A DNA stretch of 64,000 nt from VRUE01 sp963704515 (lineage in GTDB: Bacteria > Actinomycetota > Thermoleophilia > Solirubrobacterales > 70-9): assembly GCA_963704515.1 (NCBI GenBank), contig OY969913.1:1922001-1986000 (forward strand), read 5' to 3'. The translations under genes and the position numbers were made by a program. The notes under the pieces were generated by a model. It had not been told where the DNA came from, did not search any database, and saw only the letters and a program-made list of their open reading frames with translations. Positions 14,787 through 23,340 of this stretch are shown in pieces; position 1 is the stretch's first letter; the number at the start of each line of letters is the position of its first letter.

Positions 14787-15738
14787 GGCGCGCTCCGCCA
14801 AGAAGCGGATGCTGATCATCGTCAACCCGTACGCGACGACGGTCTCGGACCGGCTGAAGAACCTGGTGGTCTACGCGCTGCAGGGGCGCTTCGATGTGGA
14901 GACGGTCGACACCGAGGCGCAGAACCACGCGACGGAGATCGGGCGGGAGGTGCGGGACCACGGCTATGACGTGGTGGTCGCTTTCGGCGGGGACGGGACG
15001 CTGAACGAGGTGGTCAACGGGCTGGCGGGGACCGACGTGCCGGTCTCGGTGCTACCCGGAGGCTCGACCAACGTCGTCTGCCGCACGCTGGGCATCCCCA
15101 ACGACGTGGTCGACGCGACCGAGCACCTGCTGGCGCTGGCCGACGAGTGGGCGCCGCGGCGGATCGACCTGGGCCGGGCCAACGAGCGGCATTTCGTCTT
15201 CTCCTGCGGAGCGGGGATCGACGCGACCGTGGTCAAGCGGGTCGACGCCCACCCGCGGATGAAGTCGGTGGCCGGGCCCTACTACTTCAGCTGGGCGGCG
15301 ATCTCGGCCTTCTATCGCTCCTACCTGGTCAACCCGGTGCGGCTGCGGGTGCGGACCGGCGGCGGCGAGAGCGCCGAGGGGGTCACCGCCCTGGCCCAGA
15401 ACTCCGACCCGTTCACCTACTTCGCCAGCAAACCGGTGCGCGTCTGCGAGAACGTCGAGATCGACGACGGCACGCTCGCCCTGGGCGTTCTGCAGCGGGC
15501 GGCGCAGCGCGACATGCCGACCCTGATCGCCCGCCTCTTCAGCGCCGATCGGCCGGCGGCCCGCCACCGCCGCATCGACCACTTCGAGGGCGTCTCCGAG
15601 GCGACCATCGCCTCGATCTCGGAGACCAAGGACGGCATCGTCCGCCCCTTCCCGGTCCAGGTCGACGGCGACTACATCGGCGAGAAGACCGAGATGGCGC
15701 TGCGGGCCGAGCCGGGCGCGCTGACGATCGTGGCTTGA
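14770..15738 (+). CDS. Diacylglycerol/lipid kinase-family protein
   Basis: 322 residues. The DAG-kinase catalytic core is evident: LIIVNPYA at the N-terminus, the nucleotide-binding VVAFGGDGTLNEVVNGL and LPGGSTNVVCRTLG. The second lobe contains FSCGAGIDATVVKRVD, as in DgkB/YegS-like enzymes. It would phosphorylate diacylglycerol or a related lipid, recycling lipids released during envelope-polymer synthesis. It is last in the HIT-mutase-MBL operon. The 167 bp that follow (15,739-15,905) hold no ORF or strong hairpin, only a short direct repeat AAACTCCGA. Confidence 0.88.
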   Translation: MRRPGKARSAKKRMLIIVNPYATTVSDRLKNLVVYALQGRFDVETVDTEAQNHATEIGREVRDHGYDVVVAFGGDGTLNEVVNGLAGTDVPVSVLPGGSTNVVCRTLGIPNDVVDATEHLLALADEWAPRRIDLGRANERHFVFSCGAGIDATVVKRVDAHPRMKSVAGPYYFSWAAISAFYRSYLVNPVRLRVRTGGGESAEGVTALAQNSDPFTYFASKPVRVCENVEIDDGTLALGVLQRAAQRDMPTLIARLFSADRPAARHRRIDHFEGVSEATIASISETKDGIVRPFPVQVDGDYIGEKTEMALRAEPGALTIVA

Positions 15739-15905
15739 TCGGGGCTCGGGGTCACGTATTCCGAATTGTCCGCCCTGGAAACTCCGAGTCATCCGGCCTC
15801 TAAACCCCGTCTAAACTCCGAACCGCGACTCAGTGGCGAGCCAAGTGGACGCTCGGAGCTCGACGACCGAATCTGGGCCGTTCCGCTGGCTGGGCTCTGG
15901 ACGGC

Positions 15906-16976
15906 CTAAAGCGGCGAAGGCTCGCCGTAGGGCGCGCGGCCGCGGCGGACAGTGGCGAGCGCGGCGCAGGCTGCTTGGCCGGCCCCGGCCCGGCCACGGC
16001 GCGAGACCGAGTGGACGGCGGCGCGCAGCGCGTAGCGCAGGGTCATCGCCCAGCGGTACTCGGCGGCGGCCCACGGGAAGTGCTTGCGGGCGAACTGCAT
16101 CCGCGCGTAGGCGGTCTGCGCCTCGAGCCGGGTCCGCTCGCGACGCCCGAGGAACCGCCGGCGCACCGTCATGGCAGGCGTATGGACGACGCCCCAGCCG
16201 CCGCGCCGCAGGCGCAGGCAGAGGTCGGCTTCGGCGGCGGAACGCACGAAGCGGGGGTCGAAACGGCCGACCTCCTCGAAGGCGGCGCGGCGCACGAGGA
16301 CGAATCCGGCGGTCCAGTCGCACTCGGTCTCGCGCGCGTATCTGCGCCGGTCGAGCTCGTGCTCGCCCAGCACCCTGCGGGTCGCCGGCAGCCGGTCGAG
16401 CCCCAGCGCTTCGGCGAGCATGTGGCGCGATGAGGGGAAGCGACGGATGCTGGGCAAGAGCGACCCGGCCGCATCCAGGTGCCGCACGCCGAGCAAAGCC
16501 AGCCGCGGACGCCGGTCGAGGCCGGCGACGAGCGGCGCCAAGTCCCCCTCGAAGATTTCGAGCGCCGGGCTGAGGAAGAGCGCGCAACGCGCCTCGCTGC
16601 CCTCGAGCGCCCTGTTGCAGGCGTCGCCGAAGCCCCGGCCGGGAAGCTCTACCGTTTGGACGTCGAGAAAATGCTCGTTGACGTGGGCGGCGACGCGTCC
16701 GTCCCCGGTGTCGACGACGACGGCGTCCAGGTCGAGCCAGCCGGCGTGGCCAAGCACGCTGGAAAGCGCGGCTCCGACCCGGCGCTCGCCGTCTCCCGCG
16801 ACGATCACCACCCGCGCGTCGGGGACGGGCGCCCGCGCTTCGGCGGGCGACGAGGGGACTCTCCGGCTCACGTCGTCATAACGGCGCTCGGCGCTCGGCA
16901 CTTGCGCCGTCCTGTCTGCAAAAGCACCGCGTCTCACGCGTCGTACGGAATTCGTACCCATTCGGCGGCGCGGCAT
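15906..16976 (-). CDS. Glycosyltransferase family 2-like protein lacking the acidic motif
   Basis: About 356 residues from ATG 16976, which has a GGCGGGG element upstream; a GTG at 17003 is possible. It aligns by eye with the intact GT2 encoded at 61416: similar GDACNRAL, LDRRPRLALLGVR, CDWTAGFVLVRR, RSAAEADLCLRLRRGGW and C-terminal APYGEP segments. In active relatives the metal/nucleotide site reads NPDTE; here the matching position reads SPALE, without the Asp. The fold is therefore kept but catalysis may be lost or use a different motif. The N-terminal 45 residues are basic and low-complexity. Confidence 0.75.
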   Translation of the reverse strand: MPRRRMGTNSVRRVRRGAFADRTAQVPSAERRYDDVSRRVPSSPAEARAPVPDARVVIVAGDGERRVGAALSSVLGHAGWLDLDAVVVDTGDGRVAAHVNEHFLDVQTVELPGRGFGDACNRALEGSEARCALFLSPALEIFEGDLAPLVAGLDRRPRLALLGVRHLDAAGSLLPSIRRFPSSRHMLAEALGLDRLPATRRVLGEHELDRRRYARETECDWTAGFVLVRRAAFEEVGRFDPRFVRSAAEADLCLRLRRGGWGVVHTPAMTVRRRFLGRRERTRLEAQTAYARMQFARKHFPWAAAEYRWAMTLRYALRAAVHSVSRRGRAGAGQAACAALATVRRGRAPYGEPSPL

Positions 16977-17028
16977 TGACCCCGCCGCCCGCTGGCTATA
17001 CACCTCCCGAACCCGGGGTTATGCAGCG

Positions 17029-20000
17029 ATGACCAGTAATAGATGGCCGGGGCGCACGGCGCTCCTCTTCCTACTCAGCTTGGGGCTGGCGGCCGCCCTG
17101 TGCGCATCCTCAGCGTCGGCGGCCACGCTCGCCGTCGACAAAACGGTCTCGACCCACCAAACAAAGGCGGCGAAGACCGTCTCCTCCCCCGCCTTCAGCA
17201 CGAGCGAACCGGGTGAGCTCCTGCTCGCGTTCATCGCCTCCGACGGGCCGGCCAGCGGTGGCACGCAGACGATCTCCAGCGTCAGCGGCGGTGGGCTCAC
17301 CTGGCGCCTGCGGCAGCGGGCCAACGCGCAGGCGGGCACGGCCGAGATCTGGGCCGCCGACGCCTCGGCGACGCTGACCAACGCGACCGTGACCGCGACG
17401 CGCGGCAGCGGCTCTTACCTCGGCGCGATCACCGTCGTCAGCTTCACCGGCGCCGACCTGGTGGCGGACGGCGCCTCCGCGACGGCGAGTGCCGGCAGCG
17501 GCGAACCGAAGGCGACGCTCACCGCGACGCGAGCCGGATCGATGATCTGGGGAGTCGGCAACGACTGGGACCGGGCGGTTGCTCGCACAGTCGGCGCGGG
17601 CCAGACCAAGGTCGACGAGTTCCTCGCCTCGGTCGGCGACACCATCTGGGTGCAACGGCAAGACGTTGCGACACCGTTCGGCGGCACCATGGCGACGCTG
17701 AACGACACGGCGCCGACCACGGACCGGTGGAACCTCGCCACGGTCGAGGTGCTGCCCGCCGAAGCCGAAGCGACGGAGCCGGAAGAACCGGAAGAACCTG
17801 AAGAAGAAGAAGAAGCCGGCGAAGAAGAAGCGGGCGAAGAAACCGAAGAACCGGAAGAAGGCGGCGAAGAAGGCGGAACCCCTGGACCGCTCACGCTCGA
17901 CACCACGGTCAGCACCCACCAGAGCTCGGGCGGCTCGACGATCTCCGCACCTTCGCTGAGCACGGCGCAGCCCAACGAGCTGCTGCTCGCCCTGATCGCC
18001 TCCGACGGCCCGAACGCGAACGGCGCGCAGTCGATCACCGGTGTCAGCGGCGGCGGGCTGAGCTGGACACTGCGCAAGCGGGCCAACGCCCAGGCGGGCA
18101 CCGCCGAGATCTGGCAGGCCGTCGCCCCGGCGAAGCTGAACGGCGCGACGATCGCCGCCAGTCGCGCCGCCGGCGGCTATCAGGGAGCGATCACCGTGGC
18201 GGCCTTCGAGGGGGCCGACACGGCGGCAAACGGGGCCGGCGTCTCCGGCTCGGCCGCCAGCGGCGCGCCCTCGGTCTCACTGAGCACCACCCGGCCCGGC
18301 AGCTGGGTCTGGGGCGTGGGCGATGACTGGGACTCGGCCAAGGCGCGCACGCCCGGCTCCGGCCAGGAACTGGTCGACCAGTTCCTCAGCGCCAGCGGCG
18401 ACACCTTCTGGGCTCAGCGCCAGGCCAAACCGACGCCGGCCGCTGGGACCAGCGTCGCGATCGACGACACCGCGCCGAGCGGCGATCGCTGGAACCTGGC
18501 GGCGGTCGAGGTGCTGGCCGGCGAGGGCGGCGGTGAAGAAGGCGCGGGCGAAACAGAAGAAGGCGAAGAAACCGAAGAAGAAACGGGTCAAGAAGAATCT
18601 GAAAACGGAGGCGGAGAAGAAGGTGCCGGCGAAGGACCGAGCCAGACCGGCGAATGGGGGCCGCTGATCCCCCTGCCGGCCGTCGCGATTCACTCGGCCC
18701 TTCTGCCCACGGGGCGCATCCTGCTCTGGCAGGGCGATTTCGCCAGTGGAGGCCAGCAGTACGTGCTGAACCCGAGCACCGGCGCGGTCACCAAGATCCC
18801 GGATGCCGCCGCGGACCTCTTCTGCGCTGGGCAGGCCGTCCTGGCCGACGGTCGGGTCCTCGTGATCGGCGGCACCTCGACCTCCGGCGGACTCGGCGTC
18901 CCCGACCTCACCGCCTTTGACTGGCACAGCCAGACCTGGGAAGCGCTGGCGCCGATGCACTACCCGCGCTGGTACGCGACCGGCACGACGCTTGCCAACG
19001 GCAAGGTCCTGGTCACCTCGGGTGACGACAAGAACGCGGGCGACATCGTCGCCGTGCCCGAGCTCTACACGCCGGCGAGCAACAGCTGGCAGAGCCTCAC
19101 CGCGGCCAGCCACACGATGCCGATCTACCCCTTCATCTACCAGCTGCCCGACGGCCGCATCGTCCATCTGGGCGGCTCCGAGGTCCCGACGACCAGCGAG
19201 GAACTCGACCTCTCCACGGGCCAGTGGACGACGATCGACTCACGCGTGATCGACGGCGGCAGCATCGCCAACTACGCCCCGGGTCGTTTCGTCAAGGCCG
19301 GATCCGCGGCCGACGACGGCTTCTCGGGCAGCTCGCTGAGCACCGCCTACACGCTGGACATGAACCAGCCCGGTGCCACCTGGCAGCCGACCACCAGCAT
19401 GAAATTCCCGCGCAGCTTCCTCAATCTCACCAACCTGCCCGATGGCACCGTGCTGGCCACGGGTGGCGGCACGGACAAGTCCGGCTTCGTCGACTCGCAC
19501 GCTGTTCTGCAGGCTGAAGGCTGGAACCCGGCGAGCGGGGCCTGGCGCACGTATGCGGCGATGAGCGCACCCCGCCTCTACCACTCGGTCGCCGTGCTGC
19601 TGCCCGACGGGCGGGTGTACGTCGCCGGTGGCGGCGGCGACCCGGGGGTGAGCGACCAGCGCAGCGCCCAGATCTTCTCGCCGCCCTACCTCTTCAAGGG
19701 ACCGCGGCCGACGATCGAATCGGCGCCGGCGACCGGCGAATACGGCGCGAGTCAGTTCGTCGCCACCCCGGACGGCGCCTCGATCTCGCGAGTCTCGCTG
19801 ATCCGCACCGGCTCGGTCACCCACGCCTTCGACCAGAATGCGCGGGCCATGTCGTTGAGCTTCACCCAGACCACGGGCGGGCTCGACGTGCAGATGCCGG
19901 CGAACCGCGACGAGGTGCCGCCCGGCTACTACATGCTCTTCATCGTCAACGGCGAAGGCGTGCCCTCCGTCGCCTCCTTCGTCCGCTTCCCCGCCTCGGA

Positions 20001-20718
20001 AGAAACCGGCGAAGAAGAAGCGGGCGAAGAAACCGAAGAACCGGAAGAAGGCGGCGAAGAAGGCGGAACCCCTGGACCGCTCACGCTCGACACCACGGTC
20101 AGCACCCACCAGAGCTCGGGCGGCTCGACGATCTCCGCACCTTCGCTGAGCACGGCGCAGCCCAACGAGCTGCTGCTCGCCCTGATCGCCTCCGACGGCC
20201 CGAACGCGAACGGCGCGCAGTCGATCACCGGTGTCAGCGGCGGCGGGCTGAGCTGGACACTGCGCAAGCGGGCCAACGCCCAGGCGGGCACCGCCGAGAT
20301 CTGGCAGGCCGTCGCCCCGGCGAAGCTGAACGGCGCGACGATCGCCGCCAGTCGCGCCGCCGGTGGCTATCAGGGAGCGATCACCGTGGCGGCCTTCGAG
20401 GGGGCCGACACGGCGGCAAACGGGGCCGGCGTCTCCGGCTCGGCCGCCAGCGGCGCGCCCTCGGTCTCGCTGAGCACCACCCGGCCCGGCAGCTGGGTCT
20501 GGGGCGTGGGCGATGACTGGGACTCGGCCAAGGCGCGCACGCCCGGCTTCGGCCAGGAACTGGTCGACCAGTTCCTCAGCGCCAGCGGCGACACCTTCTG
20601 GGCCCAGCGCCAGGCCAAACCGACGCCGGCCGCGGGGACCAGCGTCGCGATCGACGACACCGCGCCGAGCGGCGATCGCTGGAACCTGGCGGCGGTCGAG
20701 GTGCTGGCGGCGCCCTGA
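17029..20718 (+). CDS. Secreted copper-radical oxidase (galactose oxidase/GlxA-like, AA5 type) with three repeated accessory domains
   Basis: 1,229 residues with a signal peptide (LLFLLSLGLAAALCASSASA). Accessory domains of about 205 residues lie at about 33-245, 285-498 and 1015-1229, joined by Glu-rich linkers. The centre, about 543-990, is a kelch propeller with a C-terminal DUF1929-like fold. The copper-radical site is complete: C599 (DLFCAG) and Y649 (RWYATG) for the Cys-Tyr crosslink, Y851 and H852 (RLYHSV), and H932 (VTHAFD). Family members oxidise primary alcohols or aldehydes of sugars and release peroxide; GlxA in Streptomyces acts on a surface glycan. A TTGACC-N15-TATACA element at 16976-17002 may be its promoter, though the spacing is short. 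Confidence 0.9.
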   Translation: MTSNRWPGRTALLFLLSLGLAAALCASSASAATLAVDKTVSTHQTKAAKTVSSPAFSTSEPGELLLAFIASDGPASGGTQTISSVSGGGLTWRLRQRANAQAGTAEIWAADASATLTNATVTATRGSGSYLGAITVVSFTGADLVADGASATASAGSGEPKATLTATRAGSMIWGVGNDWDRAVARTVGAGQTKVDEFLASVGDTIWVQRQDVATPFGGTMATLNDTAPTTDRWNLATVEVLPAEAEATEPEEPEEPEEEEEAGEEEAGEETEEPEEGGEEGGTPGPLTLDTTVSTHQSSGGSTISAPSLSTAQPNELLLALIASDGPNANGAQSITGVSGGGLSWTLRKRANAQAGTAEIWQAVAPAKLNGATIAASRAAGGYQGAITVAAFEGADTAANGAGVSGSAASGAPSVSLSTTRPGSWVWGVGDDWDSAKARTPGSGQELVDQFLSASGDTFWAQRQAKPTPAAGTSVAIDDTAPSGDRWNLAAVEVLAGEGGGEEGAGETEEGEETEEETGQEESENGGGEEGAGEGPSQTGEWGPLIPLPAVAIHSALLPTGRILLWQGDFASGGQQYVLNPSTGAVTKIPDAAADLFCAGQAVLADGRVLVIGGTSTSGGLGVPDLTAFDWHSQTWEALAPMHYPRWYATGTTLANGKVLVTSGDDKNAGDIVAVPELYTPASNSWQSLTAASHTMPIYPFIYQLPDGRIVHLGGSEVPTTSEELDLSTGQWTTIDSRVIDGGSIANYAPGRFVKAGSAADDGFSGSSLSTAYTLDMNQPGATWQPTTSMKFPRSFLNLTNLPDGTVLATGGGTDKSGFVDSHAVLQAEGWNPASGAWRTYAAMSAPRLYHSVAVLLPDGRVYVAGGGGDPGVSDQRSAQIFSPPYLFKGPRPTIESAPATGEYGASQFVATPDGASISRVSLIRTGSVTHAFDQNARAMSLSFTQTTGGLDVQMPANRDEVPPGYYMLFIVNGEGVPSVASFVRFPASEETGEEEAGEETEEPEEGGEEGGTPGPLTLDTTVSTHQSSGGSTISAPSLSTAQPNELLLALIASDGPNANGAQSITGVSGGGLSWTLRKRANAQAGTAEIWQAVAPAKLNGATIAASRAAGGYQGAITVAAFEGADTAANGAGVSGSAASGAPSVSLSTTRPGSWVWGVGDDWDSAKARTPGFGQELVDQFLSASGDTFWAQRQAKPTPAAGTSVAIDDTAPSGDRWNLAAVEVLAAP
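17815..18521 (+). repeat. Direct repeat copy 1 (accessory domain of the copper oxidase)
   Basis: This stretch recurs 2,190 bp downstream at 20005-20711. Over about 707 bp I find only about five base differences (for example near 18164, 18286, 18358, 18411 and 18442), and just one changes the protein (Ser to Phe). Linker and domain are both included, so the copy is recent or is kept alike by gene conversion. Confidence 0.85.
20005..20711 (+). repeat. Direct repeat copy 2 (C-terminal accessory domain)
   Basis: Partner of the 17815-18521 repeat, in direct orientation and in the same reading frame. It begins in the Glu-rich linker and runs to the end of the gene. The first domain of the protein (about residues 33-245) is a much more diverged relative, so the pair arose later than the first domain. 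Confidence 0.85.
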
Positions 20719-20744
20719 CGCCGCCCGGGTTGGCGCCCGGCGCT

Positions 20745-21263
20745 CTACCGCTCGCGGGCGGGGTTGCCGACCACGGTCGCGCCGGCGGGAACGTCTCGGG
20801 TGACGACCGCGCCGGCGCCGATCGTCGCGCCGGCGCCGATGCGGATGCCGCCGAGCACCGTGGCGCCCGAGCCGATCGTCGCGCCGCGCTCGACCACGGT
20901 CTCGAGCAGCTCCCAGTCGGCCTCGGTCTGCAGCTCGCCCTCGCCGTCGGTGGCGCGGGGGAACTTGTCGTTGACGAAGGTGACCCCGTGGCCGACGAAG
21001 CACTCGTCCCCGATCCGCACGCCGTCGCAGATGAAGGTGTGGCTCTGGACCTTGCAGGCAGCGCCGATCTGCGCCCCGCGCTGCACCTCGACGAACGTCC
21101 CGATCCGGGTGCGAGCGCCGATCCGGCAGCCGTAGAGGTTGGTGAAGGCATGGACGACGACGCCGTCGCCGAACTCGACCTCGGCAATCAGGCGGTGTGG
21201 CGCCTCGTTGACCGGCGCCCCGGTTGCGGTCGGCGCCGCGGTCGGGTGAGCAAAATCTGCCAT
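20745..21263 (-). CDS. Left-handed beta-helix (hexapeptide) sugar N-acyltransferase
   Basis: 172 residues from ATG 21263; longer frames add unrelated sequence over the divergent gene. Isoleucine-patch hexapeptide repeats run through the protein (GCRIGARTRIGTFVEV, GATIGSGATVLGGI, GATIGAGAVVTRDV) and it ends VVGNPARER. A GHGVTFVNDKFPRA loop resembles acetyltransferases that modify 3-amino-sugar nucleotides (WbpD/QdtC-like). The DegT aminotransferase gene 0.8 kb away would supply an amino sugar. It is encoded opposite and convergent to the copper oxidase, 26 bp from its stop. Confidence 0.83.
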   Translation of the reverse strand: MADFAHPTAAPTATGAPVNEAPHRLIAEVEFGDGVVVHAFTNLYGCRIGARTRIGTFVEVQRGAQIGAACKVQSHTFICDGVRIGDECFVGHGVTFVNDKFPRATDGEGELQTEADWELLETVVERGATIGSGATVLGGIRIGAGATIGAGAVVTRDVPAGATVVGNPARER

Positions 21264-21340
21264 CGAACGACCAACGACCCAGGCGCGGACCGGCTTGCGC
21301 GCATGTGGAAGCTCGGGGGTTCCACCCACGTTCTTTCTGC

Positions 21341-22033
21341 ATGCCAGCCCTGGAACAGCGGCGGGAGCGTTCTCCCGTCGCCGGCCTCTCATCGGCGATC
21401 GTCGTGGCCCAGGACGCCGGTGTCCGCGCCCGCATCGTCTCGGTGATCGCCGAGCTCGACCTCGACCCACCGCTGACCCTCGCCTCCGGCGCGCCACTCG
21501 CGGAGTGCACCGTCGACGAGTCGACGATCGTGACGATGCTCTGCGACATCGACGTGCCGCAGGAGGTCACCCGCCTGCGCCGTATGCGCCGCGAAGCCGG
21601 CGAGGCCGCGGTGATCGTCGTCTCCCAGCCGGCGACCGGCGCCGCCGTGCGCCGGGCGCTCGACGCGGGCGCCGACGCGCTGGTCTTCGAGCCCAACCTG
21701 GAGCTCACCCTCGCCGCCACGATCCGCGCCGTGGCCAGCGGCCAGTCGGTCGTCCCGCGCAAGCTTCGTGCCAGCGTCGAGCGGCCGACGCTCTCGCACC
21801 GTGAGCATCAGGTGCTCACCCTGGTGGGAGAGGGCCTGACCAACGCCGAGATCGCCGAGCGTCTCTATCTGGCGGAAAGCACGGTCAAGAGCCACCTGGC
21901 GTCCGTCTTCACCAAGTTCGGGGTCCACTCGCGCAAGGAGGCGGCCGCGGTCTTCGTCGACCTCGCCCTGGCGCCGGCCGGCACGCCGGCGGCCCTTGGC
22001 TACGAACCATCCCCCGAGGGGACGATCGCGTGA
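21341..22033 (+). CDS. LuxR/NarL-type regulator with atypical receiver domain
   Basis: 230 residues from ATG 21341. The C-terminal half has the LuxR helix-turn-helix (LSHREHQVLTLVGEGLTNAE, then IAERLYLAESTVKSHLASVF). The N-terminal half follows a receiver pattern with a possible phospho-Asp in MLCDIDVP and the switch Ser in VIVVSQPA. The usual conserved Lys position reads VFEPN, so phosphorylation signalling may be altered. It is transcribed with the DegT aminotransferase (GTGA overlap) and away from the acetyltransferase, so it may control these sugar genes. The 77-bp gap contains the hairpin GTGGAA/TTCCAC. Confidence 0.85.
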   Translation: MPALEQRRERSPVAGLSSAIVVAQDAGVRARIVSVIAELDLDPPLTLASGAPLAECTVDESTIVTMLCDIDVPQEVTRLRRMRREAGEAAVIVVSQPATGAAVRRALDAGADALVFEPNLELTLAATIRAVASGQSVVPRKLRASVERPTLSHREHQVLTLVGEGLTNAEIAERLYLAESTVKSHLASVFTKFGVHSRKEAAAVFVDLALAPAGTPAALGYEPSPEGTIA

Positions 22034-23190
22034 GCCCAAACGCCGCTTTCGCCAGGCCGGGCGCAAGCGACGCCGGCGCGCTCGAGCGAGTGCCCTTCAC
22101 CCGGCTCGACAACGGCGATCCCGAGCTGCTCGCCGAGCTGCTCGAGGTCGTGGCCGACGTCGCCGCGCGGGCGGCGTTCACGCTTGGCGAAGAGGTCGAG
22201 GGCTTCGAGCGCGAGTTCGCCGCCTGGTGTGAGGCCGGCCACGCGGTCGGCGTCTCCTCCGGCACGGCCGCTCTTGAGCTCGCCCTGCGCGGCCTCGAGA
22301 TCGGGCCGGGTGACGAGGTCGTCGTCCCCACCAACAGCTTCATCGCCACCGCCGAGGCGGTCAGCGCCGCCGGGGCCACGCCGGTGCTTGTCGACGTCGA
22401 CGAGGAGACGGCACTGCTCACGGCCGAGATCGCCGAGCGGGCGGTCACGTCGCGCACCCGCTGCGTGATCCCGGTTCACCTCTACGGGCGCACGGTGGAG
22501 ATGGGCCCGCTGCTCGAGCTCTGCCGGGCGCGGGGCATCGCGGTGGTCGAGGACGCCTGCCAGGCGCACGGCGCCCGGTACCGCGGGCGTCCGGCCGGAT
22601 CGATCGGCGACGCCGGCTGCTTCAGCTTCTACCCGACCAAGAACCTCGGCGCCTGGGGCGATGGCGGCGCGGTGGTGACCGGCGACCAGGATCTCGCTGA
22701 GCGGGTCCGACTGCTGCGCTCGCACGGCGAGGGCGCGCGGCACCACCACGAGATGCCGGCGCGCACCGACCGCCTCGACGCCCTGCAGGCCGCGATCCTG
22801 AGGGTCAAGCTGCAGCGCCTCGACCGGGCCAACGACGCTCGGCGCAAGGCCGGCGCCGGGTTGCGCGAAGCGCTCGCGGGCGCCGACGTGCTTGCCCCTC
22901 CCCCGCCGACGGCCGACGGCGACCACGTCTTTCACCTCTTCGTCGTGCGCTCTGAGGTCCGCGACGCCTTGCGCGAGCACCTCGACGGCGAGGGAATCTC
23001 GTCTGCGATTCACTACCCGACGCCGATCCATCTGCAGCCTGCATATGCGAGCGCGGGCCTTGCCCCCGGCAGCCTTCCAGTGGCCGAGCGGCTGGCGGGT
23101 GAGATCTGTTCCCTGCCCGTCTTTCCCACGCTGACCGACGAGCAGATCGAGCGAATCGCGGCCGGCGTGGCCGGCTTCGCGGGCACCTGA
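22030..23190 (+). CDS. DegT/DnrJ/EryC1/StrS-family sugar aminotransferase
   Basis: 386 residues from GTG 22030, overlapping the regulator stop. PLP-enzyme features: SSGTAALELALRGLEIGPGD near the N-terminus, the VEDACQAHGA aspartate, and the Schiff-base lysine in FYPTKNLGAWGDGG. Family members transfer an amino group from glutamate to a nucleotide-linked keto-sugar. With the hexapeptide acetyltransferase on the other side of the regulator, an N-acetylated amino-deoxy sugar for the polysaccharide is a reasonable inference. No ketoisomerase is seen nearby. The 150 bp that follow hold no recognisable site. Confidence 0.9.
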   Translation: MSPNAAFARPGASDAGALERVPFTRLDNGDPELLAELLEVVADVAARAAFTLGEEVEGFEREFAAWCEAGHAVGVSSGTAALELALRGLEIGPGDEVVVPTNSFIATAEAVSAAGATPVLVDVDEETALLTAEIAERAVTSRTRCVIPVHLYGRTVEMGPLLELCRARGIAVVEDACQAHGARYRGRPAGSIGDAGCFSFYPTKNLGAWGDGGAVVTGDQDLAERVRLLRSHGEGARHHHEMPARTDRLDALQAAILRVKLQRLDRANDARRKAGAGLREALAGADVLAPPPPTADGDHVFHLFVVRSEVRDALREHLDGEGISSAIHYPTPIHLQPAYASAGLAPGSLPVAERLAGEICSLPVFPTLTDEQIERIAAGVAGFAGT

Positions 23191-23340
23191 TCGCTCCATT
23201 TCGGCGCACCGCGGCGATCCACGCAGCTACCGCGGCAAAGCACCCCCGAGGTCCTGCCGTGAATTCCGCCTGCCTAGAACATCCGTCTGAGGAGGCATAA
23301 CCGAAGTCATCGACGGCGGTGAACGGCCGAGCTTTCCAGT

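Noticed and set aside
16976..17002. TTGACC-TATACA as a firm promoter for the copper oxidase
   Set aside because: The 15-bp spacing is short and the site overlaps the divergent gene start; kept only as a remark.
23191..23340. Possible riboswitch before the beta-helix gene
   Set aside because: I compared it with cyclic-di-GMP and SAM aptamer cores from memory and found no match.
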